NCBI RefSeq assembly: GCF_003986935.1
Contig: NZ_RJZE01000036.1
Location: 1-57,686, forward strand
Origin: Paraburkholderia kururiensis JCM 10599 = LMG 19447
GTDB lineage: Bacteria; Pseudomonadota; Gammaproteobacteria; Burkholderiales; Burkholderiaceae
Length of the DNA stretch: 57,686 nt
Reading direction: 5' to 3'
Shown: positions 50,505-57,686 of the stretch, piece after piece
Layout: each line of letters begins with the position of its first letter
Numbering within the stretch: position 1 is the stretch's first letter
Notes under the pieces: generated by a model
Seen by the model: the letters and a program-made list of their open reading frames with translations, nothing else
The model's database searches: none
Told to the model about the DNA's origin: nothing
Position numbers and translations under genes: made by a program

Positions 50505-51551
50505 ATGCGCACCCGACTCAAAGCACAATGCGCCGCACTTGCCGTACTCGCATTTTCCACCGTGACCACGCAGGCTGCAGAAACGCTGAACGTTGTCACA
50601 TTCGGCGGCGCATTCGAAGCCGCAGCCAAAAAGGCGTGGATGGATCCGTTCACCCAATCCACCGGCACGCAGTTCTCGCTCGAATCGTATGACGGCGGCC
50701 TCGCGAAGCTGTCCGCAATGGAGCAGGCGAAGAACACGACGTGGGACCTGATCGATCTGGAAACCAACGACGCGATCACCGCCTGCGACGAGGGGCTGCT
50801 CAAGAAGTTCGACAAGAAATCGCTCGGCAAGACCAGCGACTTCATTCCGGGCTCCATCAGCGATTGCGCGGTTGCCAGCATGGTGTGGTCCACGGTCTAT
50901 GCCTACGACACAAGCAAGCTGAAAACCGCACCGACCACCGTCAACGACTTCTTCGACGTGCAGAAATTCCCCGGCAAGCGCGGTTTGCGCAAGTCGCCGA
51001 AGGTGGCGATGGAATGGGCGCTGATTGCCGATGGCGTGGCGCCCAAGGATGTCTATAAGGTGCTCGGCACGCCCGCTGGCGTTGATCGCGCCTTCAAGAA
51101 GCTCGACACCATCAAGAAAGACATCGTATGGTGGGAGTCGGGCGCGCAGGCGCCGCAGCTACTCGCCGACGGCGCGGTCGTCATGGTGCAAGCCTATAAC
51201 GGTCGCATCGACGGCGCAGTGAAGAACGACCACAAGCCGTTCAAGACGGTCTGGGATGCGCAGGTCTACGACTTCGAATGGTGGGGCATTCCGAATGGCG
51301 CGAAGCACGCGGATACTGCGGCGAAATTCATCGTTTCGCAGGCTCAACCCAAGGCGTCCGCAGATCTGGCGAAGTACATCGCGTATGCACCGCCTCGCAA
51401 AGACGCGGTAGCGCTGGTGGACAAGCAGCGACTCGCCGACATGCCGACCGCGCCGGAAAACTTCAAGCGCGCGGTACAGATCAACGCAAACTTCTGGGCC
51501 GATAACGCCGACGCGATCAACAAGCGTTTCCAGGTCTGGCTGACTCAATAA
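50505..51551 (+). CDS. Periplasmic binding protein, PotD-like
   Basis: A 348-residue exported protein; start ATG 50505 with AGGAG eight bases upstream. The signal peptide RLKAQCAALAVLAFSTVTTQ ends near AAE (residue about 25). Mature features: ETLNVVTFGGAFEAAAKKAW, WDLIDLETNDAITACDEGLL, IVWWESGAQAPQLLADGAVV and YDFEWWGIPNGAKHADTAAK. Several aromatic residues (two WW pairs) could form a cation-binding box, as in polyamine and betaine binders. Ligand likely a cationic or zwitterionic amine fed to the Rieske oxygenase. Confidence 0.93.
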   Translation: MRTRLKAQCAALAVLAFSTVTTQAAETLNVVTFGGAFEAAAKKAWMDPFTQSTGTQFSLESYDGGLAKLSAMEQAKNTTWDLIDLETNDAITACDEGLLKKFDKKSLGKTSDFIPGSISDCAVASMVWSTVYAYDTSKLKTAPTTVNDFFDVQKFPGKRGLRKSPKVAMEWALIADGVAPKDVYKVLGTPAGVDRAFKKLDTIKKDIVWWESGAQAPQLLADGAVVMVQAYNGRIDGAVKNDHKPFKTVWDAQVYDFEWWGIPNGAKHADTAAKFIVSQAQPKASADLAKYIAYAPPRKDAVALVDKQRLADMPTAPENFKRAVQINANFWADNADAINKRFQVWLTQ

Positions 51552-51582
51552 GACCCAAGCAATAAGACTCAAGCAAGGCGAG

Positions 51583-52845
51583 ATGACCAACATGCCCGCA
51601 TCGATACACGCTTCGATCACCGATTCTCGAACGAGAGCCGATGGACGTGCGTCCTATAACAAGGCGCAACGGCGCGCATCGATGCGGGCGCTTCTACTCG
51701 CATTGCCGCTGATCGTATTTCTCCTCTCGACATTCATTGCCCCGATTCTGCTGCTGCTTTCACGCAGCGTGCAGAACCACGAACTCGCCGACAGTATGCC
51801 TGCGCTCACGCATGCATTGAATGCGTGGGACGGCCACGGCGTGCCCGACGAGCACATCTTTGCGCTGCTTGCAGCCGGTTTGAAAGAAGCGCAGGAAAAC
51901 GAACGGCTCGGCACGGTCGCGCGGCGGCTGAACTTCGCGCTGCCCGAGTTTCGCAGCTTGTTGATGCGCACTGCCCGCAACATTCACGACGATACGCCGC
52001 CCGCGTGGAAACCCGCGCTGATCGAGATCGACGAACGCTGGAATTCGCCTGAAATATGGCGCTTGCTGAAGCGGGCCGCCGAATCCCCGACGCCCGACTA
52101 TCTGCTTGCCGCCGTCGATGCACAGGTCACGCCGCAGGGCTCGATCGCATCGATGCCCGCCAATGCGTCCGTCTATCGGGAAGCCTTCGGACGCACGATA
52201 GGGATCAGCGCAACCGTTACGCTGTTCTGCCTCGTGCTCGGCTATCCGGTGGCATGGCTGCTCGCAAATCTTCCCGCAAAAAGCAGCAACCGTTTGATGC
52301 TTCTCGTCATCGTCCCGTTCTGGACGTCACTGCTCGTGCGCACGACAGCATGGTACGTGTTGCTGCAACCCGGCGGTGTGGTCAACGGCGTGCTGTCCGG
52401 ACTCGGCATTGCATCGCATCCCATCCCGCTCGTCTTCAATCGCACGGGCGTGTTGATCGGCATGACCCATGTGCTATTGCCTTACATGATTCTCGCCATT
52501 TATTCCGTGATGAAGAGCGTGCCGCCTGTTTATGTGCGCGCCGCGAAGTCACTCGGTGCACATCCGTTCACGGCGTTCGTGAGGGTTTATATGCCGCAGA
52601 CGCTGCCTGGCGTCGGTGCGGGATGCTTCCTCGTCTTCGTGCTCGCGCTCGGCTACTACATCACGCCCGCACTGCTCGGTGGTGCCGGGGACGAGATGAT
52701 CAGCCAGCTCATCGCCACTCAAACCAACACGCAGCTCAATTGGGGACTCGCGGGTGCGCTGTCGGCCTATCTCGTGATCTTTACGGCGATTTTCTATTTT
52801 CTTTTCAACCGTATTGTCGGCATCGACCGCTTGCGGTTCGGTTGA
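51583..52845 (+). CDS. ABC permease, PotB type with long periplasmic insert
   Basis: A 420-residue permease. After the first membrane segment (ALLLALPLIVFLLSTFIAPI, about 35-60), a hydrophilic insert of about 130 residues (about 62-195) precedes the normal core (FGRTIGISATVTLFCLVLGY onward). The EAA loop reads PPVYVRAAKSLGAHPFTAFV. PotB proteins are usually near 280-310 residues, so the insert explains the extra length. Works with the PotC-type partner 30 bases downstream. Confidence 0.93.
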   Translation: MTNMPASIHASITDSRTRADGRASYNKAQRRASMRALLLALPLIVFLLSTFIAPILLLLSRSVQNHELADSMPALTHALNAWDGHGVPDEHIFALLAAGLKEAQENERLGTVARRLNFALPEFRSLLMRTARNIHDDTPPAWKPALIEIDERWNSPEIWRLLKRAAESPTPDYLLAAVDAQVTPQGSIASMPANASVYREAFGRTIGISATVTLFCLVLGYPVAWLLANLPAKSSNRLMLLVIVPFWTSLLVRTTAWYVLLQPGGVVNGVLSGLGIASHPIPLVFNRTGVLIGMTHVLLPYMILAIYSVMKSVPPVYVRAAKSLGAHPFTAFVRVYMPQTLPGVGAGCFLVFVLALGYYITPALLGGAGDEMISQLIATQTNTQLNWGLAGALSAYLVIFTAIFYFLFNRIVGIDRLRFG

Positions 52846-52875
52846 TCGAGGTCGCTCCGCCCGGAAGGAAAACTC

Positions 52876-53703
52876 ATGCAAGACAAACGCAATACGGTGC
52901 TGACGGAGCGCATTGCCGCACGCTGGGTGCGCGTGCACTCCGCGATCGTGCTGTTCTTTCTGGTCGCGCCGATTCTCGCCATCATCCCGCTCTCGTTCAA
53001 CTCGGGCTCGTACTTCTCCTATCCACTGCAGGGTTTTTCGTTCCGCTGGTACGAACAGGCCCTGACGAGCGCGGACTGGCAACGCGCGTTGCTAAACAGC
53101 ATTGGCATTGGCGCAGCTTCCACGTTAATCGCGACATGCCTCGGCACGCTCGCCGCGTTGGGCCTGTCGCGTTCGCAATTCCCGTTGCGCGCGGTCATCA
53201 TGCCCATCGTCATATCGCCAATGATCGTGCCGATTGTCGTCGTTGCTTCGGGGTTCTACCTGATCTTCGCGCCGCTAGGGCTCGTCAATTCCTATCCAGG
53301 GGTCGTGCTCGCGCATGCGGCGCTCGGCACGCCGTTTGTCGTCATCACGGTGACGGCCTCGTTGCTTTCGTTCGATCAAAGCCTGCTGCGTGCCGCGTCC
53401 GGTCTTGGCGCAGCACCGTGGACCGCGTTTCGTCGCGTCACCTTGCCGCTCATTACGCCCGCTGTGGCAACGGGCAGTGTGTTCGCTTTCGCCACCTCGT
53501 TCGATGAAGTCATCGTGATTCTTTTCATTGGAGGCCCGGAACAAAAGACCGTTCCTCGCCAGATGTGGAGCGGCATTCGCGATTCGATCGATCCGTCGAT
53601 TCTGGCCGTGGCAACCATGCTCATTGTTTTTGCCGTGCTGCTGTTCGCGAGCATCAACTGGCTGCGCGGGCGCGCGGCCGCGGCCAGTCAGGCGTTGGTC
53701 TGA
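52876..53703 (+). CDS. ABC permease, PotC type
   Basis: A 275-residue six-segment permease beginning MQDKRNTVLTERIAARWVRV. Core features are VAPILAIIPLSFNSGSYFSY, FSFRWYEQAL, and the EAA loop LLRAASGLGAAPWTAFRRVT-LP. Last gene of the Rieske-Pot operon; upstream GGAAGGAAAAC is a good ribosome binding site. Confidence 0.94.
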   Translation: MQDKRNTVLTERIAARWVRVHSAIVLFFLVAPILAIIPLSFNSGSYFSYPLQGFSFRWYEQALTSADWQRALLNSIGIGAASTLIATCLGTLAALGLSRSQFPLRAVIMPIVISPMIVPIVVVASGFYLIFAPLGLVNSYPGVVLAHAALGTPFVVITVTASLLSFDQSLLRAASGLGAAPWTAFRRVTLPLITPAVATGSVFAFATSFDEVIVILFIGGPEQKTVPRQMWSGIRDSIDPSILAVATMLIVFAVLLFASINWLRGRAAAASQALV

Positions 53704-53734
53704 CCGCCCGCGGTATCGGAAACGTCTGCGGTTT

Positions 53735-54568
53735 TCAGCAGTCCGTCGAGACAGTAACGGCCTCCCACGCCTGAATCTCTTCGGCCAATGCCGACAGCTT
53801 GTTTCGCACCAACCCGATCGCATCGGTGCCAAGCAACAGATGCGCAGGCGGATGATCCGAAGCAATCGCGGTGAGCATTGCGCGCGCCGCTTTCTTCGGG
53901 TCCCCCGGCTGCTTGCCGCTTCGCTCCGCGCGCGCTTTGCGCACAGGATCGAAAACTTCGTCGTAGTCCGGAATCGACCGCGGTGTTCGTGTCATCGAGC
54001 GGCCCGCCCAGTCGGTGCGAAACCCGCCGGGCGCCACGGCCGTCACCGCAATGCCGAGCGGTTTGACCTCTTTGCCGAGCGCCTCGGAGATGCCCTCCAG
54101 GGCGAATTTGCTCCCGCAATAGTAAGCAATTCCCGGCATCGTAATGAAGCCGCCCATCGACGTGATGTTCAGGATGTGACCGCGTCGGCGTTCACGCATG
54201 AATGGCAGCACGGCCTTGATCATGGCGACTGCGCCGAACACGTTCACGTCGAATTGCCTGCGCAGTTCCGACAACGGCGATTCCTCCACGATACCTTCGT
54301 GCCCATAACCCGCATTGTTCACGAGTACGTCCACGGGGCCGACAGACGTTTCGATGTCCCGCACAATGCCGTCGATCGCATCGAAGTCGGTCACGTCAAG
54401 TACGCGCGCAAATGCGGCGTTCGCAGACAAAGACTCGAAATCACGCTTTGCCTCGTTACTGCGTACAGTGCCGACAACTGTGTGGCCCTCCGCCAGGGCC
54501 TCTTCGGCGAGCGCGCGGCCAAAACCGCTGCTGACGCCAGTGATGAGCAAGATTTTGCTGGATGCCAC
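53735..54568 (-). CDS. Short-chain dehydrogenase/reductase
   Basis: A 277-residue classical SDR: cofactor motif TGVSSGFG (10-17), Arg after the second strand (VGTVRSNEAK) pointing to NADP, NNAGYG, catalytic Ser in NITSMGG and YCGSK as the Tyr/Lys pair. The C-terminal extension DHPPAHLLLGTDA is typical of the NADP-dependent group often paired with a divergent AraC or LysR gene. It diverges from the AraC gene with a 94-base gap. Substrate unknown. Confidence 0.92.
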   Translation of the reverse strand: MASSKILLITGVSSGFGRALAEEALAEGHTVVGTVRSNEAKRDFESLSANAAFARVLDVTDFDAIDGIVRDIETSVGPVDVLVNNAGYGHEGIVEESPLSELRRQFDVNVFGAVAMIKAVLPFMRERRRGHILNITSMGGFITMPGIAYYCGSKFALEGISEALGKEVKPLGIAVTAVAPGGFRTDWAGRSMTRTPRSIPDYDEVFDPVRKARAERSGKQPGDPKKAARAMLTAIASDHPPAHLLLGTDAIGLVRNKLSALAEEIQAWEAVTVSTDC

Positions 54569-54662
54569 GGAAGCTTCTCCCGGATGTCAATTGGAGAATG
54601 CATGCTACTCTTTCAACCACGACGGTATAAGCCAAATTCCCCTGTTTTTCTTGCACAAAACT

Positions 54663-55634
54663 ATGAGCACGAAGCGTGCCTCGACATCTGGTCCAGAGCG
54701 CTCCCGGAGCGACCGCAAGCGCCTGGTTGCCTTGCTGCACGCGTTGGCGCCCGAGGAAGGCTACAACCTGACACCGCTACCGGGCGTGCGCATTCTGCGT
54801 TCGAATCGCCCGCTTTCACGCACGCCGGTCCTTTACGACCCGGGCATCGTGATCGTCTGCCAGGGTCGCAAGCGAGGTTACTTCGGCGACCAACTCTATC
54901 TCTATGACGAGCATCACTATCTGGCCGTTTCGGTGCCCGTTCCGTTCAGCATGGAAACGGACGCAACGGCGCAGCGTCCGCTGCTTGCGCTGTATTTGCA
55001 TCTCGACTTCGCCATGGCTGCCGAACTCGCGGCGCAGCTCGACAGCGAAGGTGGAACAGCGAGTGCACAACCACCATTGAGCATGATGTCGACGCCGATG
55101 GACAACACGATGTCAGCGTCCGTACTGCGCCTCCTCGACGCGATGCGCGAGCCGCTTGAAGCCGCCGTATTGGGCTCTGGGCTGCTGCGCGAGCTGTATT
55201 TCCGCGTACTCACCGGGCCTCAGGGAGGCTCGATGCGTGAGGCCTTGTCGATGCGAGGACAGTTCGGGAAGATCGGCCAGGCACTGCGCCTCATTCACGC
55301 GCGCTACGCGCAGTCGCTCGACGTGAAGCTGCTTGCCGACGAAGCGGGCATGAGCCCTCCAAGCTTCCACCATCATTTCAAGACCATCACGCAGGTATCG
55401 CCGATGCAGTACGTGAAATCGACACGTCTGCATCAAGCCCGGCTCCTGATGGTTCGCGAAGACCTGACCGCGGAAGCCGCGAGCCTCGCGGTGGGCTACA
55501 CGAGCCCGTCCCAGTTCAGCAGAGAGTTCAAGCGCCTGTTCGGCTTGACCCCTGCGGCGGAGACGAAGCGCATGCGCGAGAACTTCGCGATTGCGCCTGC
55601 GTTCCCGCACGCAACCTACGTCTCGTCGCACTAA
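54663..55634 (+). CDS. AraC-family regulator (AraC_N type)
   Basis: A 323-residue regulator starting at ATG 54663 (MSTKRASTSGPERSRSDRKR). The N-terminal AraC_N domain reads PVLYDPGIVIVCQGRKRGYF and YLAVSVPVPFSMETDA; the C-terminal helix-turn-helix pair reads LLADEAGMSPPSFHHHFKTI and EAASLAVGYTSPSQFSREFK. Divergent from the SDR gene and probably its activator. Upstream frames extend into the SDR gene and are not coding. Confidence 0.92.
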   Translation: MSTKRASTSGPERSRSDRKRLVALLHALAPEEGYNLTPLPGVRILRSNRPLSRTPVLYDPGIVIVCQGRKRGYFGDQLYLYDEHHYLAVSVPVPFSMETDATAQRPLLALYLHLDFAMAAELAAQLDSEGGTASAQPPLSMMSTPMDNTMSASVLRLLDAMREPLEAAVLGSGLLRELYFRVLTGPQGGSMREALSMRGQFGKIGQALRLIHARYAQSLDVKLLADEAGMSPPSFHHHFKTITQVSPMQYVKSTRLHQARLLMVREDLTAEAASLAVGYTSPSQFSREFKRLFGLTPAAETKRMRENFAIAPAFPHATYVSSH

Positions 55635-55825
55635 GCACCGGTAGCCGTGAGGTCTCTCGCCAAGGCCAGGGCTTAGGAGTTCACGCCGCAACAGAAACTA
55701 TGAACGTTTTACATGCGACGCGGATAAGGTTATCTGGCGAAACTTTTGCACACTCGGGTACTGTTACGTGGCTGAGTCCCGCCGCGCATACTGCGCGAAA
55801 CAGCGCTACACATGAAGCATTTCCG

Positions 55826-56059
55826 ATGAAACCATCCGTTTGCGAGACGACTCTCGACCTTCGCGGCCTCGACCCGCCAGAGCCGCTGGAACGCGTTCTG
55901 GATGCGCTAGGGTCGTTGCAGCGAGATCGCTACTTGCGCATGGTGATCGATCGCGAACCGGTGCCGCTCTACGGCATACTCAGGAGGAACGGCTTCGAGT
56001 ACAGCGTCGACGTGATGGTCGACGGCTGCCGGGAAATCTGTATCTGGCAGGGGCAGTGA
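55826..56059 (+). CDS. DUF2249 family protein (77 aa)
   Basis: A 77-residue cytosolic protein starting at ATG 55826 (MKPSVCETTLDLRGLDPPEP). The family core DLRGLDPPEPLERVLDALGS, LRMVIDREPVPLYGILRRNG and YSVDVMVDGCREICIW resembles the TusA-like/SirA fold without its cysteine. Such proteins are frequently found beside nitrogen-oxide and respiratory genes. The stop overlaps the next start as TGATG, so the two proteins are made together and probably act together. Confidence 0.85.
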   Translation: MKPSVCETTLDLRGLDPPEPLERVLDALGSLQRDRYLRMVIDREPVPLYGILRRNGFEYSVDVMVDGCREICIWQGQ

Positions 56060-57366
56060 TGCGGCGTCAGCTTTCTCTCGACAGTTCGCCGACGCTTTCC
56101 GTGCCGCTGCGGTTCTTTCTCAACGCGCCGCTATTTGCATTGCTGGCGGCAGGCCTTTTGCTGTGGGACGGGCCCGATGCATTCACGTCGCGCTGGTCGC
56201 CCGCTTCTCTCGCGCTCACGCACCTCTTCACACTGGGCATCCTCACCAGCGTGATGACAGGTGCGTTGATCCAGATACTTCCTGTAGCCACCGGCGTACG
56301 AATTGCATGGACGCACGTGACCGCCATGGCCGTCCATGCGCTACTTACGCTGGGCACGCTGACGCTCTCGGCGGCTTTCCTCTTTTCCTTACAACGGCTC
56401 TTCCTGCCGGCGTTGCTGCTGCTTTCAGCCGCGCTTCTCTGGTTGCTTGCCGCATGCTTCACGGGCTTTTGGCAACATCGCGACCAAGCATTCAAGGGTT
56501 CCGGCGACGTGCTCAATGCCACCCGGCTGGCACTCATCGCCTTGCTCGCAACCACGGTCCTGGGCGCCATTCTGGCTGGCTCGCAAGTCTGGCCTGTGCC
56601 GCTCCCATTGATCATGCTCACGGACCTTCATGCCATGTGGGGTCTATCAGGCTGGGTGGGATTGCTGACGATGGGCATTGCTTACCAGCTGATTCCCATG
56701 TTTCAGGTGACGGATGTCTATCCCCGAACGCTTGCACGCGGACTTGCACCCTTTGTCTTCGTGTTGCTTGTGGCGATCTCTTTCAATGCCGCGATATTCC
56801 CCCGGGTTGAAAAATCGTTAGGGTTTCTATTGTTTTTCGCCTACGCGATATTTGCGGCCGTTACCCTGTACCTGTTGTGGGCACGAAAACGTTCGGGATA
56901 TGACGCCACTACGCTGTTCTGGCGCACGGCCATGGTGAGTCTCGTGTGCTGTGCGCCGCTGTGGATGGTGCAGACCGCAATCGGCAATCCACCGGGGTCC
57001 ATCACGCTGGGTGTGTTGTTCATCTTCGGCGTGGCGTGGTCATCAATCAACGGCATGCTGTACAAGATCATTCCGTTTCTGCTCTGGTATCACGCACAAA
57101 ACTCGCTCAGGACCGCTCCCATAGCCGTCGTGCCCAAGGTCAAAGACACGATTCCGGATCGCATGGCACAAAGGCAATTCTGGGCGCATCTGCTCGCCCT
57201 GCTTCTCCTGCTGGCTGCCAGTGTTCGGCCTATCGCATTTGCACGCATGGGTGCGCTGGCGGCGGGGGGCTCAGCGGTATGGCTGGGCATCAACGTGATC
57301 GGCGCTATCCGGCTGTATTTGCGTGCCAAGCGTCAGATCGCATCGATCGAATCGAACGCTCGCTGA
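56059..57366 (+). CDS. Polytopic membrane protein, NnrS/heme-copper-oxidase-like
   Basis: A 435-residue inner-membrane protein with about 12 segments, starting at the ATG within TGATG at 56059 (MRRQLSLDSSPTLSVPLRFF). Histidines in membrane segments occur in ALTHLFTLGILTSVMTGALI, MLTDLHAMWGLSGWVG and FLLWYHAQNSLR, recalling heme ligands of NnrS and of subunit I-like proteins. Coupled to the DUF2249 gene. A role in nitric-oxide or respiratory stress metabolism is suggested by relatives, but the sequence does not prove heme binding. Confidence 0.75.
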   Translation: MRRQLSLDSSPTLSVPLRFFLNAPLFALLAAGLLLWDGPDAFTSRWSPASLALTHLFTLGILTSVMTGALIQILPVATGVRIAWTHVTAMAVHALLTLGTLTLSAAFLFSLQRLFLPALLLLSAALLWLLAACFTGFWQHRDQAFKGSGDVLNATRLALIALLATTVLGAILAGSQVWPVPLPLIMLTDLHAMWGLSGWVGLLTMGIAYQLIPMFQVTDVYPRTLARGLAPFVFVLLVAISFNAAIFPRVEKSLGFLLFFAYAIFAAVTLYLLWARKRSGYDATTLFWRTAMVSLVCCAPLWMVQTAIGNPPGSITLGVLFIFGVAWSSINGMLYKIIPFLLWYHAQNSLRTAPIAVVPKVKDTIPDRMAQRQFWAHLLALLLLLAASVRPIAFARMGALAAGGSAVWLGINVIGAIRLYLRAKRQIASIESNAR

Positions 57367-57555
57367 ACAGGCGGCATCTGTTATCCAGGTATCGCTGGCA
57401 CGTGCTGGTGATAGTTCGCGATGCAAACAATCGAACAGCTGCCCCCACACCTTCATGTGCAACTCATGCGAGTCGCTTCATGAAAATTCCAGCACGTTGC
57501 GGGGGCAGTCGTCAAGACGGAGGTCAGGCCAGTCGCCGTGGAAACGACTGGGCCA
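57367..57555. other. Intergenic region between convergent membrane protein and cytochrome c1 genes
   Basis: No gene is supported. CTGCCCCC (57439-57446) and GGGGGCAG (57501-57508) form an 8-bp inverted repeat across 54 bases, perhaps part of a terminator for one of the two convergent genes. A 20-codon frame from ATG 57421 has no ribosome binding site. Confidence 0.35.
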
Positions 57556-57686
57556 TTACTTGATCTCTTTCCAGTAAGCGGCGTTCAGTCGCCAGGCAAA
57601 AAAGCTCAGCAGGCCCAGGAACAGCAGCACCCACACCCCGATCTGCCGGCGCGCCTTCTGCTGCGGCTCGGACATCCACGACAGGT
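57556..57686 (-). CDS. petC: Cytochrome c1, C-terminal end (partial)
   Basis: The minus strand from the window edge encodes 42 residues ending in TAA at 57556: LSWMSEPQQKARRQ, a membrane segment GVWVLLFLGLLSFFAW, then RLNAAYWKEIK. This is the typical C-terminus of cytochrome c1 of the bc1 complex: a conserved MxEP segment, one anchoring helix and a short cytoplasmic tail ending in YWK(D/E)(V/I)K. The heme-binding part is outside the window. It transfers electrons from the Rieske protein to cytochrome c in the inner membrane. Confidence 0.8.
   Translation of the reverse strand, partial: LSWMSEPQQKARRQIGVWVLLFLGLLSFFAWRLNAAYWKEIK

Noticed and set aside
52056..53507. 483-codon plus-strand frame
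   Set aside because: It overlaps the two Pot-type permease genes in another frame; its Arg/Ala-rich composition and the clear permease motifs in the other frame rule it out.
53528..54907. 459-codon plus-strand frame across permease, SDR and AraC genes
   Set aside because: It crosses three well-supported genes in another frame or strand; a chance open frame.
57421..57483. 20-codon frame MQTIEQLPPHLHVQLMRVAS
   Set aside because: No ribosome binding site and no context for a leader peptide; likely chance.
1..57686. CRISPR arrays, tRNA, rRNA, known riboswitches
   Set aside because: No regularly spaced repeats, cloverleaf or rRNA-like sequence was noticed on reading; absence is by eye only.

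Overview
The window reads as chromosomal DNA of a Burkholderiaceae bacterium, most likely Paraburkholderia, Burkholderia or Caballeronia. The grounds are high GC with strong GC3 codon use, three DUF2827 genes (a family I know mainly from Burkholderia), a YadA-type trimeric autotransporter remnant, and long runs of catabolic operons each with its own ABC or MFS transporter and regulator. I saw no rRNA, tRNA, CRISPR array, phage module or replication origin.

Region 1 (1-9677) is a worn accessory region. It opens inside the end of a probable IS21-family element that abuts a truncated gene. A minus-strand cluster follows: a YadA-like adhesin C-terminus fused in frame to the tail of a dead EAL-domain gene, a GC-rich hairpin, then three tandem DUF2827 paralogs with a small exported protein between them. 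Two paralogous OmpR-type response regulators lie upstream, with no sensor kinase. The adhesin has lost its head and signal peptide, but the DUF2827 genes are intact.

Region 2 (9678-15459, plus strand) carries an NRAMP-like transporter with an altered metal site, a LysR regulator, a DoeB/AstE-type zinc amidohydrolase, a Spinster-type MFS transporter and a metallo-beta-lactamase-fold hydrolase.

Region 3 (25452 down to 15400, minus strand) looks like one nine-gene operon: FadR-type GntR regulator, SDR dehydrogenase, BKACE (beta-keto acid cleavage enzyme, DUF849), lactonase-like hydrolase, a sugar ABC importer (binding protein, double ATPase, and two permeases fused in one 699-residue protein), a lambda-crystallin/L-gulonate-3-dehydrogenase-like enzyme and an SMP-30 lactonase. 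The set suggests import of a sugar or lactone, oxidation to a 3-keto acid and cleavage by BKACE with acetyl-CoA. This is the best candidate here for an undescribed pathway.

Region 4 (25656-28279, plus) is a MarR / isochorismatase-fold / EmrB-type efflux operon behind a perfect 30-bp palindrome. Region 5 (33557 down to 28301, minus) pairs an ACS-type MFS transporter, an IclR regulator, a quinone-dependent D-lactate dehydrogenase and an FAH-family enzyme. A Tat-exported alpha/beta hydrolase follows at 33833-35206.

Region 6 (43068 down to 35351, minus) is a recognisable pentitol operon: MalE/F/G/K-type importer, xylitol dehydrogenase, AraC regulator and xylulokinase, taking xylitol (or a related pentitol) to D-xylulose 5-phosphate.

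Region 7 (43294-53703) is a divergent catabolic locus. An M20 deacylase, DUF1028, RidA and a flavin monooxygenase face left. A LysR regulator, a Rieske oxygenase and a four-gene polyamine-type ABC importer face right. It is probably for a nitrogenous compound I cannot name. Region 8 (53735-57686) holds a divergent SDR/AraC pair, a DUF2249 gene translationally coupled to a polytopic NnrS/heme-copper-oxidase-like membrane protein, and at the right edge the last 42 residues of cytochrome c1.
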